A program made the translations under genes and the position numbers. Below the pieces are notes generated by a model. That model saw nothing but the letters and a program-made list of their open reading frames with translations, ran no database searches and was not told where the DNA came from. Shown here piece after piece: positions 45,331 through 54,369 of a DNA stretch of 64,000 bases. Every line of letters starts with the position of its first letter. Positions within the stretch are counted from its first letter, which is position 1. Origin of the DNA: Acidimicrobiaceae bacterium (GTDB taxonomy: Bacteria > Actinomycetota > Acidimicrobiia > Acidimicrobiales > Ilumatobacteraceae); NCBI GenBank assembly GCA_003569125.1, contig BGOG01000005.1:1-64000 (forward strand), read 5' to 3'.

Positions 45331-46479
45331 CTAGTTAACTTTGAGCGCAGCGCTGAAAACTTTCTTTGGTTTCATGTCTTCGGCAATCCGTTTGGCGAGT
45401 TGAGCGAATATCAGACCAACTTCAGATTCTGGTGCGATCGCCGAAATTGGTCGACCAGTGTCGCCACCTTCACGAAGTTCTTCAAGCAACGGAATCTGGG
45501 CTAGCAATGGAACCTTCAACTCATCGGCCAGCAATTGGCCACCACCCGAACCGAATAATTCGTATCGCTTTTTATCTTCACCAATGAACCAAGACATATT
45601 TTCGATGATTCCGCGCACCGGAAGATTTACTTTCACCGCCATCGCCGCCGAAAGTCTTGCAACTTTTTGTGCAGCCAACTGCGGCGTAGTGACGACGAGA
45701 ACTTCTGCGCGCGGCAGGTATTGACTGAGACTCAACGCGATATCGCCGGTACCAGGCGGCATGTCGATCAACAAGAAATCTGGTTCGTCCCAATAGACAT
45801 CGGTGAGAAATTGCTCGAGTGCTTTGTGCAGCATTGGTCCGCGCCACACAACCGCCTGACCTTCAGGAACGAAATATCCAATTGAGATGCAACGCACGCC
45901 CCACGCCTCTGGGGGAAGCAACATGTTGTCAATCACGACTGGATCACGATCGGTGCCGAGCATTCGTGGAATCGAGTATCCGTAGATGTCGGCATCGACG
46001 ACGCCGACTTTGTAACCAGCGGTTGCAAGTGCGACCGCGAGATTTGTCGTGACACTGCTTTTACCGACGCCACCTTTGCCCGACGAAATTAAAATCGGCC
46101 GAGTCTTTGAACCAGGTTGGGCAAAAGAAATCTTTCGACCTTCTGAATGCCCTTGCGCCGGTGTGCTGCCAGCGGTCGCTGCTGGATCGCCGTGCACGAG
46201 TTCGCGAACTTTTGCTCGTTCGGCATCCGTCATCACGCCAAAGTTCAATGCAACATCTTTTACTCCATCGAGTGCGCGCAAAGCGGTGTTGACACGCTGT
46301 TGAATTTCGTTTCGAAGCGGACATCCGGAAATTGTCAACACGACCGTCAGCGATACCGCGCCTGATGGATTAATTTCGACATCGCGAACCATGCCCAAGT
46401 CGACGATTGAGCGATGCAGTTCTGGGTCTTGCACTGGTCGTAGAGCATCAATTAACTGTTCAATACTTGGCAAAGACAT
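45331..46479 (-). CDS. mrp: Mrp/ApbC-type iron-sulfur carrier ATPase
   Basis: A P-loop ATPase of the Mrp/NBP35 class that carries Fe-S clusters. The 382 residues comprise a MIP18/DUF59 N-terminal domain (~1-100, LRPVQDPELHRSIVDLGMVR, LTISGCPLRNEI) and the ATPase domain with Walker A LISSGKGGVGKSSVTTNLAV (Lys ~140) and FLLIDMPPGTGDIALSLSQY. The CxxC that normally bridges the cluster in the dimer is replaced by ENMSWFIGEDKKRYELFG, so it may use other ligands. It is divergent from the SufR-like regulator. Confidence 0.9.
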   Translation of the reverse strand: MSLPSIEQLIDALRPVQDPELHRSIVDLGMVRDVEINPSGAVSLTVVLTISGCPLRNEIQQRVNTALRALDGVKDVALNFGVMTDAERAKVRELVHGDPAATAGSTPAQGHSEGRKISFAQPGSKTRPILISSGKGGVGKSSVTTNLAVALATAGYKVGVVDADIYGYSIPRMLGTDRDPVVIDNMLLPPEAWGVRCISIGYFVPEGQAVVWRGPMLHKALEQFLTDVYWDEPDFLLIDMPPGTGDIALSLSQYLPRAEVLVVTTPQLAAQKVARLSAAMAVKVNLPVRGIIENMSWFIGEDKKRYELFGSGGGQLLADELKVPLLAQIPLLEELREGGDTGRPISAIAPESEVGLIFAQLAKRIAEDMKPKKVFSAALKVN

Positions 46480-46545
46480 GGTGGGTTAGGTTCCGATCAA
46501 ATGACGTAAAAAATTAACACTACGGGCATAGGTAGAATATCCATT

Positions 46546-47283
46546 GTGGCCATTAAACCGCCGAGCGCGACTAAAGAACTTAATAATGGTGATTTCACGG
46601 CGACCGTGTCAGCAATCACATCTGCATTCGGTGACCCGACGCGACGAGCGATCTATTTATACACTCGTGAAACCAAAAATGGCGTCACTGCGAGCGAGGT
46701 TGCCGAGAAGTTCGAACTGCACTCAAATGTCGCCCGACATCATTTGGACAAACTTGCCGCCGGTGGCTATCTCGAAGTTGAGGTCTCGCGCAACGATGGT
46801 GCTGGCGCGGGTCGACCATCAAAGCATTACCGCGCGACAAATTCGAACCAAAGTTTGGAGTTTCCAGTTCGCAGTGATGATCTTGTGCTCTCGTTATTGG
46901 GTAAAGCGTTGACTTTGCTTTCGCCAGAAGATGCAACTGTGATGGCAGAAGAAGTCGGGCAACAATATGGTCGGGCGATGGCGACAAGTTTGACCGGCTA
47001 CGACATATCTACGACTCAGAGATCTTTGCGTTCTGCGATGCAGGCCGTTGCCGATGCATTGACCGCGCACGGCTTTGCTGCTCACACCGATCAACGCAAC
47101 AATCAATTACGAATTGTAAATAATCATTGCCCGTTCGGCGAACTCGCAATCGAGCACCCCGTGATTTGTGCAGTCGATCGTGGCATGGTCAAGGGAATGT
47201 TGACCGCGCTATATGGCGATACGAATCCTGAACTGTCATCATCGTTGCCGATGGGTGACACTTTTTGTGCGACGACTATTTGA
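46546..47283 (+). CDS. SufR-like iron-sulfur responsive transcription regulator
   Basis: A 245-residue regulator. The N-terminal winged helix-turn-helix is ITSAFGDPTRRAIYLYTRET, VTASEVAEKFELHSNVARHH and LDKLAAGGYLEVEVS. The C-terminal half holds cysteines near 195, 208 and 241 (HCPFGELAIEHPVICAVDRG, TFCATTI), the pattern that binds an Fe-S cluster in SufR. GTG 46546 is the start, 66 bases from the divergent mrp. It is likely to sense cluster supply and control mrp or suf genes. The suf operon itself is not in the window. Confidence 0.82.
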   Translation: MAIKPPSATKELNNGDFTATVSAITSAFGDPTRRAIYLYTRETKNGVTASEVAEKFELHSNVARHHLDKLAAGGYLEVEVSRNDGAGAGRPSKHYRATNSNQSLEFPVRSDDLVLSLLGKALTLLSPEDATVMAEEVGQQYGRAMATSLTGYDISTTQRSLRSAMQAVADALTAHGFAAHTDQRNNQLRIVNNHCPFGELAIEHPVICAVDRGMVKGMLTALYGDTNPELSSSLPMGDTFCATTI

Positions 47284-47322
47284 TCGGTATTAATTAATTA
47301 AATTGCGTCAAGCGAGTTGAAC

Positions 47323-47934
47323 TTAGTCGCCCCAGAAACGCTGTTCTAAAAACGGATCACCGTACATGTGATATCCATTTTGCTCCCAAAAACCTGGTGC
47401 GTCGGCGTCACAAAGCTCAAGGCGACGCAACCACTTTGGTGATTTCCAGAAATATAAATTTGGAACCAATAGTCGCACGGGGCCACCATGAATCGGTTCA
47501 ATGTCTTCGCCTTCGTATTGATACACGACCAACGAATCATCACGCATCATGTCGGCAAGTGGCACATTGGCGGTGTAGCCGTATTCGGCGTGACCCATCA
47601 CATGAGTTGCACTCGTCGAAATCTTTGCCATCTCGAACAAATCACGCACTCGCACGCCGGCCCAAACCATGTCGAACTTCGACCATTTAGTCACGCAATG
47701 AATATCTGTTTTAATTTTTGTCGACGGCAATGCTCGCAATTCGTCGAGCGACAAAGAAAACGAATTATCAACCAAGCCATCAATCGTCAAACTCCACTCG
47801 CCAGGTTTGTAAGTTGGTACATCACCAACATGAAGCACCGGAAAGCGATCAGTTAAATACTGACCTGGTGGAAGCCGAGATTCATCGAAGCCCTTCGCGG
47901 CTAGTTCTTCACGATTTCGATCAAAGAATCCCAT
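47323..47934 (-). CDS. Sulfite oxidase-like molybdopterin oxidoreductase
   Basis: A Moco-binding protein of the sulfite oxidase/YedY superfamily. The start is ATG 47934 (MGFFDRNREELAAKGFDESR); the frame extends to 48054 without need. It contains FPVLHVGDVPTYKPGEWSLT and the Moco-ligating cysteine in KTDIHCVTKWSKFDMVWAGV (~Cys 80). The end shows EYGYTANVPLADMM and the P-loop-like IHGGPVRLLVPNLYFWKSPK. No signal peptide is seen, so it may be cytoplasmic or be exported by another route. Substrate unknown. Confidence 0.88.
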   Translation of the reverse strand: MGFFDRNREELAAKGFDESRLPPGQYLTDRFPVLHVGDVPTYKPGEWSLTIDGLVDNSFSLSLDELRALPSTKIKTDIHCVTKWSKFDMVWAGVRVRDLFEMAKISTSATHVMGHAEYGYTANVPLADMMRDDSLVVYQYEGEDIEPIHGGPVRLLVPNLYFWKSPKWLRRLELCDADAPGFWEQNGYHMYGDPFLEQRFWGD

Positions 47935-48000
47935 CGTGTAATTGTGCCTTAAAAGTTGTGGCAATGCATTAATCAAAGATTTATCGGATAACTTTTTGCG

Positions 48001-48462
48001 GTGACTCTTTACATAGTGCGCCACGCCAAAGCGGGAAAGCGCAGTGAATGGCATGGCCCTGACGAATTGCGTCCTTTGAGCGACAAAGGTTGGGAGCAGG
48101 CGCAGGCGATCGCAGACAAACTCGTTGAATTAAAGCCGAGTGCTCTCATTTCGAGTCCTGCAGTTCGATGTATGCAAACTCTTGAGCCACTGAGCAAAGC
48201 CACGAAAATTGAAATCTTTGCTGACAAGCGATTATTCGAGCACGGTGACGTAGCCAAAATGCTCGAGCTTTTTGAAGATGCGAAAGATTCAACTGTGATC
48301 TCAAGTCATGGCGACATGATTCCTGAGGCGATCAAATTGTTGCAACAACGCGGAATGCAAATCGGCTCTAAACCAGATTGGCGCAAAGCCTCAGTGTGGG
48401 TAATCGAACGCACGAAGCATGGCTTCAAATCTGCCATTGCCATGGCGCCGCCGCAGTCATAG
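48001..48462 (+). CDS. sixA: SixA-type phosphohistidine phosphatase
   Basis: A small histidine phosphatase of 153 residues. GTG 48001 starts MTLYIVRHAKAGKRSEWHG with catalytic RHAK (His 8), then LISSPAVRCMQTLEPL and SSHGDMIPEAIKLL. SixA-like enzymes remove phosphate from histidine phosphotransfer domains or have related roles. The stop codon lies inside a 17-bp triple repeat. It is divergent from the molybdopterin gene and convergent with the Ccm cluster. Confidence 0.88.
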   Translation: MTLYIVRHAKAGKRSEWHGPDELRPLSDKGWEQAQAIADKLVELKPSALISSPAVRCMQTLEPLSKATKIEIFADKRLFEHGDVAKMLELFEDAKDSTVISSHGDMIPEAIKLLQQRGMQIGSKPDWRKASVWVIERTKHGFKSAIAMAPPQS

Positions 48463-48495
48463 CGCCGCCGCAGTCATAGCGCCGCCGCAGTCATA
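48445..48495. repeat. Three perfect 17-bp tandem repeats
   Basis: GCGCCGCCGCAGTCATA occurs three times in a row at 48445-48461, 48462-48478 and 48479-48495. The sixA stop TAG straddles the first junction. Later copies lie in the convergent gap before the ccmI-like stop. Copy number changes would not alter SixA except at its last residues, so the tract is a good candidate for a variable-number repeat or a convergent terminator region. Confidence 0.75.
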
Positions 48496-48502
48496 GCGCT
48501 AT

Positions 48503-49249
48503 TTAACCTGCAATCGCCGCGTCAACTTCGGCGATGATCGCATCGACAAAACTTTTCACTTCTGCTGGTGGATTTTGCGATTGACAAATAGTCAATTGCT
48601 CGCGAGCGCCAACTGCATCGCCTGCGAGGCGAAACCGAACGATGCCAAGAAAACAATGTGCGTCCGGATAATTTTCATCAAGTTTTATCGCCCGCTCGAG
48701 ATCACTTGACGCTGATAAAAATGCGAGTTGTTTGATTTCGATGCCGGCACCCCGTGCGATAAGTGCCAGCAACCATGAGCGATACGTCAGTGCCTCGACA
48801 TTGTCCGGGTCTAGACCGAGTACCTGCGAGTACAACTCAATTGCTGCTTGTGGATCAACGAAATTTGTGGCTCTGGCCCGCGACAACAATGATGCAGTTG
48901 AGTCTTCGATACCACCCGAAAGCGACTGACCTGAAAGTCTCTGACCCGATTGATTCGCGACCCACCAACCTGCGCCAACCGCAACTAACAAAACCACCAA
49001 AAATGTGATCGCCGATTGGCGAAATCTGCTGGCTGAGTCACTAGTTGAACTAGTTGAACTCGTCGGTTCTGGTGATTCGATTTGTTTGATGACTTGCGCC
49101 GTGCGGGCTACATAATCTGACCGCAGAGAGTTGTAATCGTCCAGATCTAAATCACCTGCCTTGAACTCGGCGTCCAGGTCGCGCAACGATTGAAGTAAAA
49201 AATTTCGTTGATCGACGAGGCTCTCGATGTTTTCGTCAGGTTGATCCAT
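48503..49249 (-). CDS. CcmI-like cytochrome c biogenesis protein with TPR
   Basis: A 248-residue membrane-anchored protein, likely the apocytochrome chaperone CcmI. An N-terminal coiled segment (LVDQRNFLLQSLRDLDAEFK, DYNSLRSDYVARTAQVIKQI) precedes a helix (FLVVLLVAVGAGWWVANQSG). The C-terminal part has TPR-like helices, for example AAIELYSQVLGLDPDNVEAL and LERAIKLDENYPDAHCFLGI. It is the last gene of the ccm operon, starting 5 bases after the ccmH stop. Confidence 0.75.
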   Translation of the reverse strand: MDQPDENIESLVDQRNFLLQSLRDLDAEFKAGDLDLDDYNSLRSDYVARTAQVIKQIESPEPTSSTSSTSDSASRFRQSAITFLVVLLVAVGAGWWVANQSGQRLSGQSLSGGIEDSTASLLSRARATNFVDPQAAIELYSQVLGLDPDNVEALTYRSWLLALIARGAGIEIKQLAFLSASSDLERAIKLDENYPDAHCFLGIVRFRLAGDAVGAREQLTICQSQNPPAEVKSFVDAIIAEVDAAIAG

Positions 49250-49254
49250 GATTG

Positions 49255-49731
49255 CTAACCTTCGTCGTCTTGCGATGTTTCGGCAAGGGCATCTTTAACG
49301 AGCATCTCATCAGTGGCGCTGGGCGTACTCGACTTACGACTACCCCACCGAACAAATGCGCTCACCAACAACGACATCGCAATGATCAAAACCGCCACTG
49401 GCAACGACCAAACCAACGAGTCGAGACCAGTTGATCGCGGAACCAATAAAACTTGGCTGCCAAAACGTTGCTCGATATAACTTATGATTTCATCATCGGT
49501 GCGAATGCCGGCACCAACTTGCCGAGCAACTTCGGTGCGAATTGCTTCGGCCGCAGAGGCTCGCGAAACAAAAACACTCTCGCCTGAACAAGTAGGGCAA
49601 GCCAAATGTGAAGTAACCAAATCAATGCGATCTTGCTGAGTCAATGGACCACCAGAACGAGTCGCACCGAACGCCAACAGCAAGCACACCAGCAACAGCA
49701 TTGCCAGCCAGACAGATTTTTTTGTTTTCAT
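49255..49731 (-). CDS. ccmH: Cytochrome c maturation protein CcmH
   Basis: It reduces the apocytochrome CxxCH thiols outside the membrane. The 158-residue protein has a signal or anchor helix (WLAMLLLVCLLLAFG), the redox motif HLACPTCSGESVFVSRA (Cys 45 and 48) and a further helix near the C-terminus (LVWSLPVAVLIIAMSLLVSA). The usual LRCPxC is LACPTC here. The start overlaps the ccmG stop by four bases. The Ccm machinery is one of the main biological themes of this window. Confidence 0.9.
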   Translation of the reverse strand: MKTKKSVWLAMLLLVCLLLAFGATRSGGPLTQQDRIDLVTSHLACPTCSGESVFVSRASAAEAIRTEVARQVGAGIRTDDEIISYIEQRFGSQVLLVPRSTGLDSLVWSLPVAVLIIAMSLLVSAFVRWGSRKSSTPSATDEMLVKDALAETSQDDEG

Positions 49732-50279
49732 GATGAGAACTCTGCGCGCAATTTATCTAGTTGTGCTTCGAGCAAACCCGCACTCAACTCGCCCGTGACT
49801 CTGAGTCGCACCAATCCGTTTGGATCAATAACCCATGTTTCCGGAACACGAGCGACGCCAAACGCCACCGCGATCGCACCGTTATCGTCTTTAAGTTTCG
49901 CCCAATCTCCACCATTTTTAGAAAAGAAATCGCGTACGGCACCATCGCTGTCGTCATTTACGACTGTGTACAACTCGGCGCCGTTGTCATTGGTCGCTTC
50001 GCGGTTTGCAAAGTCAACAAGCAAATGGTGCTCATTGATGCACGGGACACAAGTTGAATTGAAGAAATTCAACACAACCCATGAACCCTTGCGCCGCTGA
50101 AGATCAAATGGCTGATCGTCAATCGTCGTCGAAACAATAGATGGCGCTGGTTGACCAAGAAGTGGCGAGCGCGCAACTTGCCCGTCGCTAGGTTTAGAAA
50201 TAATCAAAACCCAAAGTAACAACACGAGAACAAGCGCAACAACACTCGACACGATCTTGACGAGATATTTAGAGCGCAT
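49728..50279 (-). CDS. ccmG: Thiol:disulfide interchange protein CcmG
   Basis: A thioredoxin-fold protein that supplies reductant to CcmH or apocytochrome c. An N-terminal membrane anchor (VVALVLVLLLWVLIIS) is followed by the thioredoxin domain. That domain contains WVVLNFFNSTCVPCINEHHL with CVPC (77-80) and ends with GVARVPETWVIDPNGLVRLR. 183 residues. It follows ccmF by 41 bases and overlaps ccmH. Confidence 0.92.
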   Translation of the reverse strand: MRSKYLVKIVSSVVALVLVLLLWVLIISKPSDGQVARSPLLGQPAPSIVSTTIDDQPFDLQRRKGSWVVLNFFNSTCVPCINEHHLLVDFANREATNDNGAELYTVVNDDSDGAVRDFFSKNGGDWAKLKDDNGAIAVAFGVARVPETWVIDPNGLVRLRVTGELSAGLLEAQLDKLRAEFSS

Positions 50280-50320
50280 TTTTAGAACTCATCTCTCGAT
50301 CGCATCCTGAGAACTCATGA

Positions 50321-52293
50321 TCAGTTAATAATTTTCTCGGCAACTAAAACTGGTGCACTAGTTGCGTCGGTCGGTCGGCGACGACGACCCGGAAACGCCG
50401 CAAGAAAAGTGCCAACAGCCATTAACCCAGTGCCGATCCACAACCATGTGATCATCGGCTTGATGAACACTTTGATTCGCGCCGTACCTGAGTCTTGACG
50501 AATTGGAGGCTCAAGAGTCAAATAGATATCACTTGTCAGTGATGCTTTTACAGAAGGCGTACCGACATTCATTCCGATGCGTGTGTACTTGGTGATTGCC
50601 GGCTCGTAGGTTTTGCCACCGTCGACGATGACGCGCGCTTTGACACTCGTACTTCGATCGTCGCGCACTTCAATCACATCAGTCAATTCAAAACTGTGGC
50701 CAGCAAATGTTGCGGGCACGCCCGTGACCAGTGAAAGTTCTTGGCTCTTGCTGTAACTGTTTGATGCCCCAAGACCGACTGCGATCAGAATTACACCCAG
50801 GTGCACGATCATCCCACCATTTGCTCGACCCACGAGCCCGCGTAATCCTTGTCGGCGTGTGGCAAGAACAACTTGGCGCAACGCTGCACCACCAGATACG
50901 CCACCGAGAGTGAAAGTCAGAAGCGGTGCAAGACCGTAAGCGCCCAGTGCAAGGCTCGCCACGAGTGCCGCCACACCCGACCACATCGGCCAAAATAATC
51001 TTGTCTGCAAAGTTTCAGCAGATGCTTTGCGCCACGGCAACACCGGGGCAATCGACATCAATGTCAGCAATGCGATACCGATTGGCACCGTAAGGCGATC
51101 AAAAAACGGCGCGCCAACGGCGATCTGGCGGTTTTGTAAAGCTTCAATGATTAGCGGAAACACCGTTCCGAGCAAAACGATGAACGCAAAGACCGCGAAC
51201 AAAACATTGTTCGCCAAGAACGCCGCTTCGCGCGACAATGGCGAATCGATTGCGCCTGGGCTGCGCAACTTGTCGCCCCGCCAGCCAATTAAAAAAACTG
51301 AAACAACCAACACGACGGCGAAGAACGAAAGAAACCATGCACCGATACCACTTTCGCTGAAAGCGTGCACACTATTTAACACACCCGAACGCGTTAAAAA
51401 AGTTCCAAGAATCGTCAAGCTGAAAGTCGCAACTAGTAGCGAGATATTCCAGACACGCAACATTCCGCGCCGCTCTTGCACCAGCACTGAGTGAATATAA
51501 GCAGTGCCAGTTATCCACGGCAGAAGCGATGCGTTTTCAACCGGGTCCCAAGCCCAAACACCACTCCATCCAAGAACTTCATAACTCCACCAACTACCAA
51601 GTGCAATGCCGAATGTTAAAAAGCCCCAGGCGAAAAGCGACCAGCGTCGTGTCGCGATCAGCCAACCCTCACCGACTCGCCCAGTGACCAGTGCGGCGAT
51701 CGCAAATGCAAACGGCACGGTGACGCCAACATAACCGAGATACAAAATCGGTGGATGAAACATCACCAGAATGTGATTCTGCAATAACGGGTTGGGCCCT
51801 GGCCCATCTAATACTCCTGGCGCACCCGCCGCGAACGGATTCGCCGGAAAAAATGAAACCAAGAAAAAAATGCAAGCACAATCATCATCACTGCCATCGC
51901 CCATGCGGCGAGTGATTCGTTCAACCGCTTGCGCATCCAAAAACAAACAGCCAGCGTGTAGCCAGCGAGAATCAATACCCACATCAAGATCGATCCTTCG
52001 AGTGCGCTCCAGACCGCGGCGAAGTTATAAAGCGCGGGAGTAGACCACGAACCGACTTTCTGCACGTATGCCAATGAGAAGTCGCGTGTGATCATCGCGT
52101 ACTCCATCACCGCGAAGGCTCCGAAGGCTGCCACGAATGTCAGCGTTGCGAAACGCGAAACTAAACGGATAACTCGAGGCTCATTATTTCGCACACCGGT
52201 TATCGCGGCGAACGCGCCGAATACGGCGCCGATAAAACCGACTAGCAGTAATGCGCGTCCGATCGTGCCGGTTATCCCTGCACTTGCGAGCAT
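50321..52293 (-). CDS. ccmF: Cytochrome c heme lyase subunit CcmF, one frameshift
   Basis: The heme-transfer membrane core of System I. The WWD motif lies at GSWWSYEVLGWSGVWAWDPV followed by ENASLLPWITGTAYIHSVLV, and there are about fifteen helices. The N-terminal 160 residues (MLASAGITGTIGRALLLVGF, DFSLAYVQKVGS) are in a different frame from the rest. A T run of seven (51864-51870 on the minus strand) carries the indel. Joined, the protein is about 657 residues, normal for CcmF. It overlaps the ccmE stop by 22 bases. Confidence 0.92.
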
Positions 52294-52739
52294 GCCGCGC
52301 TCCCAGATTTTTCTAGTCGATCTTTATTTTTTGCCTCGTACTCGTTTGAGTGTTTAACTTCAATTCGATTTGACTCGAGCACACCATTGATCACTCGACC
52401 GTGAGCGACCACTGAAATACATTCTTGAAAAACTCCACCAGGATCACCAGAGTAAACCACATCCAATGATTTGCCGTTGAAAACAAGTTTGAATTCTGTC
52501 GTGTTATCACGTTTTGCCAACGAGCCTTGTTCGACGGTGCCTTGCACTCGCAATCTATTTTCAGTATCGCAACCAGAACGCACACCAACTTCATCGACAT
52601 TGCAGTAGTAGTCGATAGCCGAAGAAAGAAACTGGGTGACGATTACCAGACCGCCAACACCAACCAATGACAAAAGGATAATCGGCATCCAACGACGGCG
52701 CTTTGGCGACTGTGCTTCGGGTCGTGGTGTTAGATCCAT
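52272..52739 (-). CDS. ccmE: Heme chaperone CcmE
   Basis: It binds heme covalently on the outside of the membrane and hands it to CcmF. ATG 52739 starts MDLTPRPEAQSPKRRRWMPI, then an anchor helix (LLSLVGVGGLVIVTQFLSSA). The OB-fold follows with FNGKSLDVVYSGDPGGVFQE, and the heme-binding HxxxY motif KHSNEYEAKNKDRL has His ~130 and Tyr ~134. About 155 residues. The upstream frame extension to 52922 overlaps ccmD and ccmC and is discarded. Confidence 0.9.
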   Translation of the reverse strand: MDLTPRPEAQSPKRRRWMPIILLSLVGVGGLVIVTQFLSSAIDYYCNVDEVGVRSGCDTENRLRVQGTVEQGSLAKRDNTTEFKLVFNGKSLDVVYSGDPGGVFQECISVVAHGRVINGVLESNRIEVKHSNEYEAKNKDRLEKSGSAACSQVQG

Positions 52740-52864
52740 GGTTTGTGTTTGTCTTCGACAATTTTCGCCGACTCCTTGGCGCGACGCAAAGTAACGACTG
52801 CGAACAACAAAACAGAGCCGATCGTCAAAATATACGAAGCGAAAATGAATCCTGCGTTCTGCAT
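52730..52864 (-). CDS. ccmD: Small CcmD-like membrane protein
   Basis: A 44-codon gene found by reading between ccmC and ccmE. It starts ATG 52864 and reads MQNAGFIFASYILTIGSVLL followed by a helix end and TLRRAKESAKIVEDKHKPWI. One helix with a Tyr/Ser-rich start and a basic tail is the CcmD pattern. Its ATG overlaps the ccmC stop (TAATG), and its stop overlaps the start of ccmE. It completes the ABC-release complex CcmABCD. Confidence 0.8.
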   Translation of the reverse strand: MQNAGFIFASYILTIGSVLLFAVVTLRRAKESAKIVEDKHKPWI

Positions 52865-53613
52865 TAGTTTCGGGCACTTTCGTTTTGGCGTTCAAGAATT
52901 GCGTTGTCAAGTCCGCGTTCAATCGCGAGATCGCTCAACAACATTGTGCGCTGACGATGCAAAACGAGCCAGATAAACACAAGAGTGAAACCGACCACGC
53001 CACTAAACAAGGTAAAAAGCATTAGACCATCCATTTTGACATCACCATTCGGATCAAGAATCGTTGCGCCCTGATGCAGACTGCGCCAAAACACGACGCT
53101 GAAGTGAACGAGTGGAATCTCAAGCACCGCCAGCAACGCGACCACAGCAGAGCGTTTGGCGCGTTGTTGGGTCGAGCCATCAAGACCGCGCACGGCTAGA
53201 TAGCCGATGTAAGTCACGAATAGAAATGCCGTTGTCGTGAGTCGTGGATCCCACTGCCAAAACTCTCCCCAAGTAAGACGACCCCACAAACTGCCGGTGA
53301 TCAAAGTGATCGCCATAAACATCACGCCGACCTCGGCGGATGCTCCGGCAACACGATCAAAACCAAGCGAATGACGCTTGGCAAAAATATAAAATGCCGA
53401 TGCGATTGCGGTGACTATAAATGCCACATAGGCAATCCATGCAGAGGGCACATGCACATACATAATTCGAACCGACTCGCCTTGCACGACATCGGCAGGT
53501 GTAAGCACTAGTCCGCTGACCACAACCCAGATCATCACGACAATCGCCAGAACGCCGATCACACGGGTCGCCTGCGTGCCGGTGTTCGAAACTTTTCGCG
53601 ATGACTGTGACAT
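52864..53613 (-). CDS. ccmC: Heme exporter membrane protein CcmC
   Basis: It loads heme onto CcmE. The protein from ATG 53613 (MSQSSRKVSNTGTQATRVIG) has six helices and the tryptophan-rich motif GRLTWGEFWQWDPRLTTTAF. Heme-ligand His residues lie in YVHVPSAWIAYVAF and VHFSVVFWRSLHQGA. The frame extends to 53649, but ATG 53613 is favoured. It lies downstream of ccmB and overlaps ccmD. Confidence 0.92.
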   Translation of the reverse strand: MSQSSRKVSNTGTQATRVIGVLAIVVMIWVVVSGLVLTPADVVQGESVRIMYVHVPSAWIAYVAFIVTAIASAFYIFAKRHSLGFDRVAGASAEVGVMFMAITLITGSLWGRLTWGEFWQWDPRLTTTAFLFVTYIGYLAVRGLDGSTQQRAKRSAVVALLAVLEIPLVHFSVVFWRSLHQGATILDPNGDVKMDGLMLFTLFSGVVGFTLVFIWLVLHRQRTMLLSDLAIERGLDNAILERQNESARN

Positions 53614-53673
53614 TTTTAAACTGACTCCGTAACTGATATTGCGAATCAAATAGTGCGTATTAACCAGTGCGTA

Positions 53674-54369
53674 TTATTCGTCGATCAACGGCCCGAAAGC
53701 CAATGATCCTCCGATACCAAACACTGCGGCAAAAATTGTCAGCAGGCCAACCCACGCCCAACCTTCAGAAGTTGCCGCACCACCGCTGCCAAAAGCCGCT
53801 TCCGTGGCTCGTGTTGCAGCGATGAGAACCGGCGCCACCACTGGCAATAACAGCAACGGAAGTAAAGTTTCGCGACCATTTGTACCCGCGGTGAGACCGC
53901 CATAAAGCGTACCCACGAAGCCCAATCCAGTGGTAGCGCAGGTGACACAAGTGACTAACAGCACTAAACCGACGGCTGAAACTTGTACTTGATACAACAA
54001 AAATGCAGATGCGATCAAAACCACATCAAGTGCCATCAGTTGCAAAGTCAACGCGATTGCCTTGCCGAGAAACACTGCCGAAAGATCGATGCCCGCGACA
54101 CGCAACGAGTCGAGGGCCGCGTCTACTGTGTCGATTGCAAACGACCTTTGCACGATTACGAACAACGAAAAGATTGTTGCCAGCCAAATTAAGCCGCCAG
54201 CCACGCGTTGCAAGACGTCGTCATTGTCAAGAGCAAAAGCAAACATGATCATGATCAGGCCAGCAAATGGCAGCACTTGATTTGTCACTACTCGACTTCG
54301 CGCTTCGATACGTAAGTCTTTGATAAGTACGGCGCTCACCACGCGGCCCTTGCCCATTGATTTTTTCAT
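53674..54369 (-). CDS. ccmB: Heme exporter permease CcmB
   Basis: The membrane partner of the CcmA ATPase. ATG 54369 (MKKSMGKGRVVSAVLIKDLR) overlaps the ccmA stop (ATGA), so I prefer it to 54405. The product of about 231 residues has six helices and the family N-terminus with ALIKDLRIEARSR followed by LPFAGLIMIMFAFAL. The last part reads AWVGLLTIFAAVFGIGGSLA. It forms CcmAB with ccmA and lies in the ccm operon. Confidence 0.9.
   Translation of the reverse strand: MKKSMGKGRVVSAVLIKDLRIEARSRVVTNQVLPFAGLIMIMFAFALDNDDVLQRVAGGLIWLATIFSLFVIVQRSFAIDTVDAALDSLRVAGIDLSAVFLGKAIALTLQLMALDVVLIASAFLLYQVQVSAVGLVLLVTCVTCATTGLGFVGTLYGGLTAGTNGRETLLPLLLLPVVAPVLIAATRATEAAFGSGGAATSEGWAWVGLLTIFAAVFGIGGSLAFGPLIDE

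Noticed and set aside
48445-48495. CRISPR array
   Set aside because: The units are contiguous with no spacers between them.
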